Under the pieces are notes generated by a model. That model saw only the letters and a list, made by a program, of their open reading frames with translations. It did no database searches and was not told where the DNA came from. Positions 21,830 through 22,131 of a stretch of 22,131 nt of DNA are shown piece by piece. The DNA is from Bifidobacteriaceae bacterium (lineage in GTDB: Bacteria > Actinomycetota > Actinomycetes > Actinomycetales > WQXJ01): NCBI GenBank assembly GCA_031278675.1, contig JAITJY010000412.1, forward strand, positions 1 through 22,131, given 5' to 3'. The position numbers were made by a program, and so were the translations under genes. Within the stretch, counting starts at the first letter, position 1; every line of letters begins with the position of its first letter.

Positions 21830-22131
21830 CCGTAGCGACCGCTTGTTCCAGGTTCGCTGGGCCGTCGCGGAGCGCGGCCGGCAGATCGGTGACCTCGGTC
21901 AAGATTGGTACAACAGCGGCGAAGCCGTGGTCGCTCAGCACCCGCGCGCTGGGCGCGACCCGCCCGCCGAACGCGATAACGGGGACGCCGTGGCGCGCCG
22001 CCGCCTGAGCAACCCCATAAGGGGTCTTCCCTAACAGGGTCTGAGCGTCAAGTGAGCCTTCGGCGGTAAGTACTAGGTCGGCATCGGCCAAGTGGTCCTC
22101 CAAATGGGCGGCTGCCATCACCAACTCGATG
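21795..22131 (-). CDS. Glycerate kinase (GlxK/GarK family), C-terminal part
   Basis: Phosphorylates glycerate to a phosphoglycerate. About 112 C-terminal residues of a family near 370-390; the gene continues beyond the window edge. IELVMAAAHLEDHLADADLVLTAEGSLDAQTLLGKTPYGVA, read here in two overlapping segments IELVMAAAHLEDHL and ADLVLTAEGSLDAQTLLGKT, is the strongly conserved C-terminal core of type II glycerate kinases, followed by VPVIAFGGRV. The stop codon lies in a duplicated segment. A metabolic link with the 2-hydroxyacid dehydrogenase 9 kb away (hydroxypyruvate to glycerate) is possible but not supported by proximity. Confidence 0.9.
   Translation of the reverse strand, partial: IELVMAAAHLEDHLADADLVLTAEGSLDAQTLLGKTPYGVAQAAARHGVPVIAFGGRVAPSARVLSDHGFAAVVPILTEVTDLPAALRDGPANLEQAVATALRLVALGAQP

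Overview
The window comes from a high-GC Gram-positive bacterium, most likely an actinomycete (Actinomycetota). Pointers are the GC-rich coding sequence with C/G-biased third positions, a class II (plant/mycobacterial-type) DAHP synthase, DeoR and TetR regulators with actinobacterial-style starts (TTG, and one probably leaderless), an MMPL exporter, and SipW-type export genes with the N-terminus typical of actinobacterial 'alternate-type signal peptide' proteins. No rRNA, tRNA, transposase, integrase or CRISPR array was found.

Layout. (1) 1-815: 3' part of class II DAHP synthase. (2) 816-1736: about 0.9 kb without a convincing gene, but rich in short repeats. (3) 1639-4307: a SipW export cassette. 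It holds two tandem paralogous exported proteins (TasA/camelysin-like, first ~55 residues almost identical, mature parts diverged), each behind the same structured leader, then one SipW-type signal peptidase. A 21-codon remnant of a second sipW start lies between the two exported-protein genes, so the cassette probably arose by tandem duplication. The remnant and the real sipW start both fold into the same hairpin, with compensatory changes. (4) 4308-4757: repeats and a strong G-quadruplex motif upstream of citrate synthase (4758-6032).

(5) 6070-14270: a divergent carbohydrate locus. Leftward operon: substrate-binding lipoprotein, double ATPase, permease, FGGY kinase. Rightward: class I DeoC/LsrF-type aldolase, D-2-hydroxyacid dehydrogenase, DeoR repressor. 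The intergenic control region carries helically phased ACCA repeats that look like operators. The gene set suggests import of a sugar or polyol, phosphorylation, aldol cleavage and handling of a 2-keto/2-hydroxy acid; the substrate cannot be read from sequence. (6) 14564-15928: a sodium:proton antiporter/citrate-type transporter, leftward. (7) 16309-18356: NCS1 nucleobase-type permease translationally coupled to an isochorismatase-fold hydrolase. (8) 18331-21684: MMPL exporter divergent from a TetR regulator, with a perfect 18-bp palindrome between them. (9) 21795-22131: 3' part of a glycerate kinase, leftward.

A recurring theme is intergenic DNA made of imperfect tandem duplications. In two places (14401-14580 and 21630-21829) these duplicate the 3' end of the adjacent leftward gene, including its stop codon. 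In the second case the duplicated DNA has become the C-terminal tail of the TetR gene. The most distinctive candidates for something undescribed are the shared leader plus covarying intercistronic hairpin of the SipW cassette, and the kinase/aldolase/hydroxyacid-dehydrogenase pathway.
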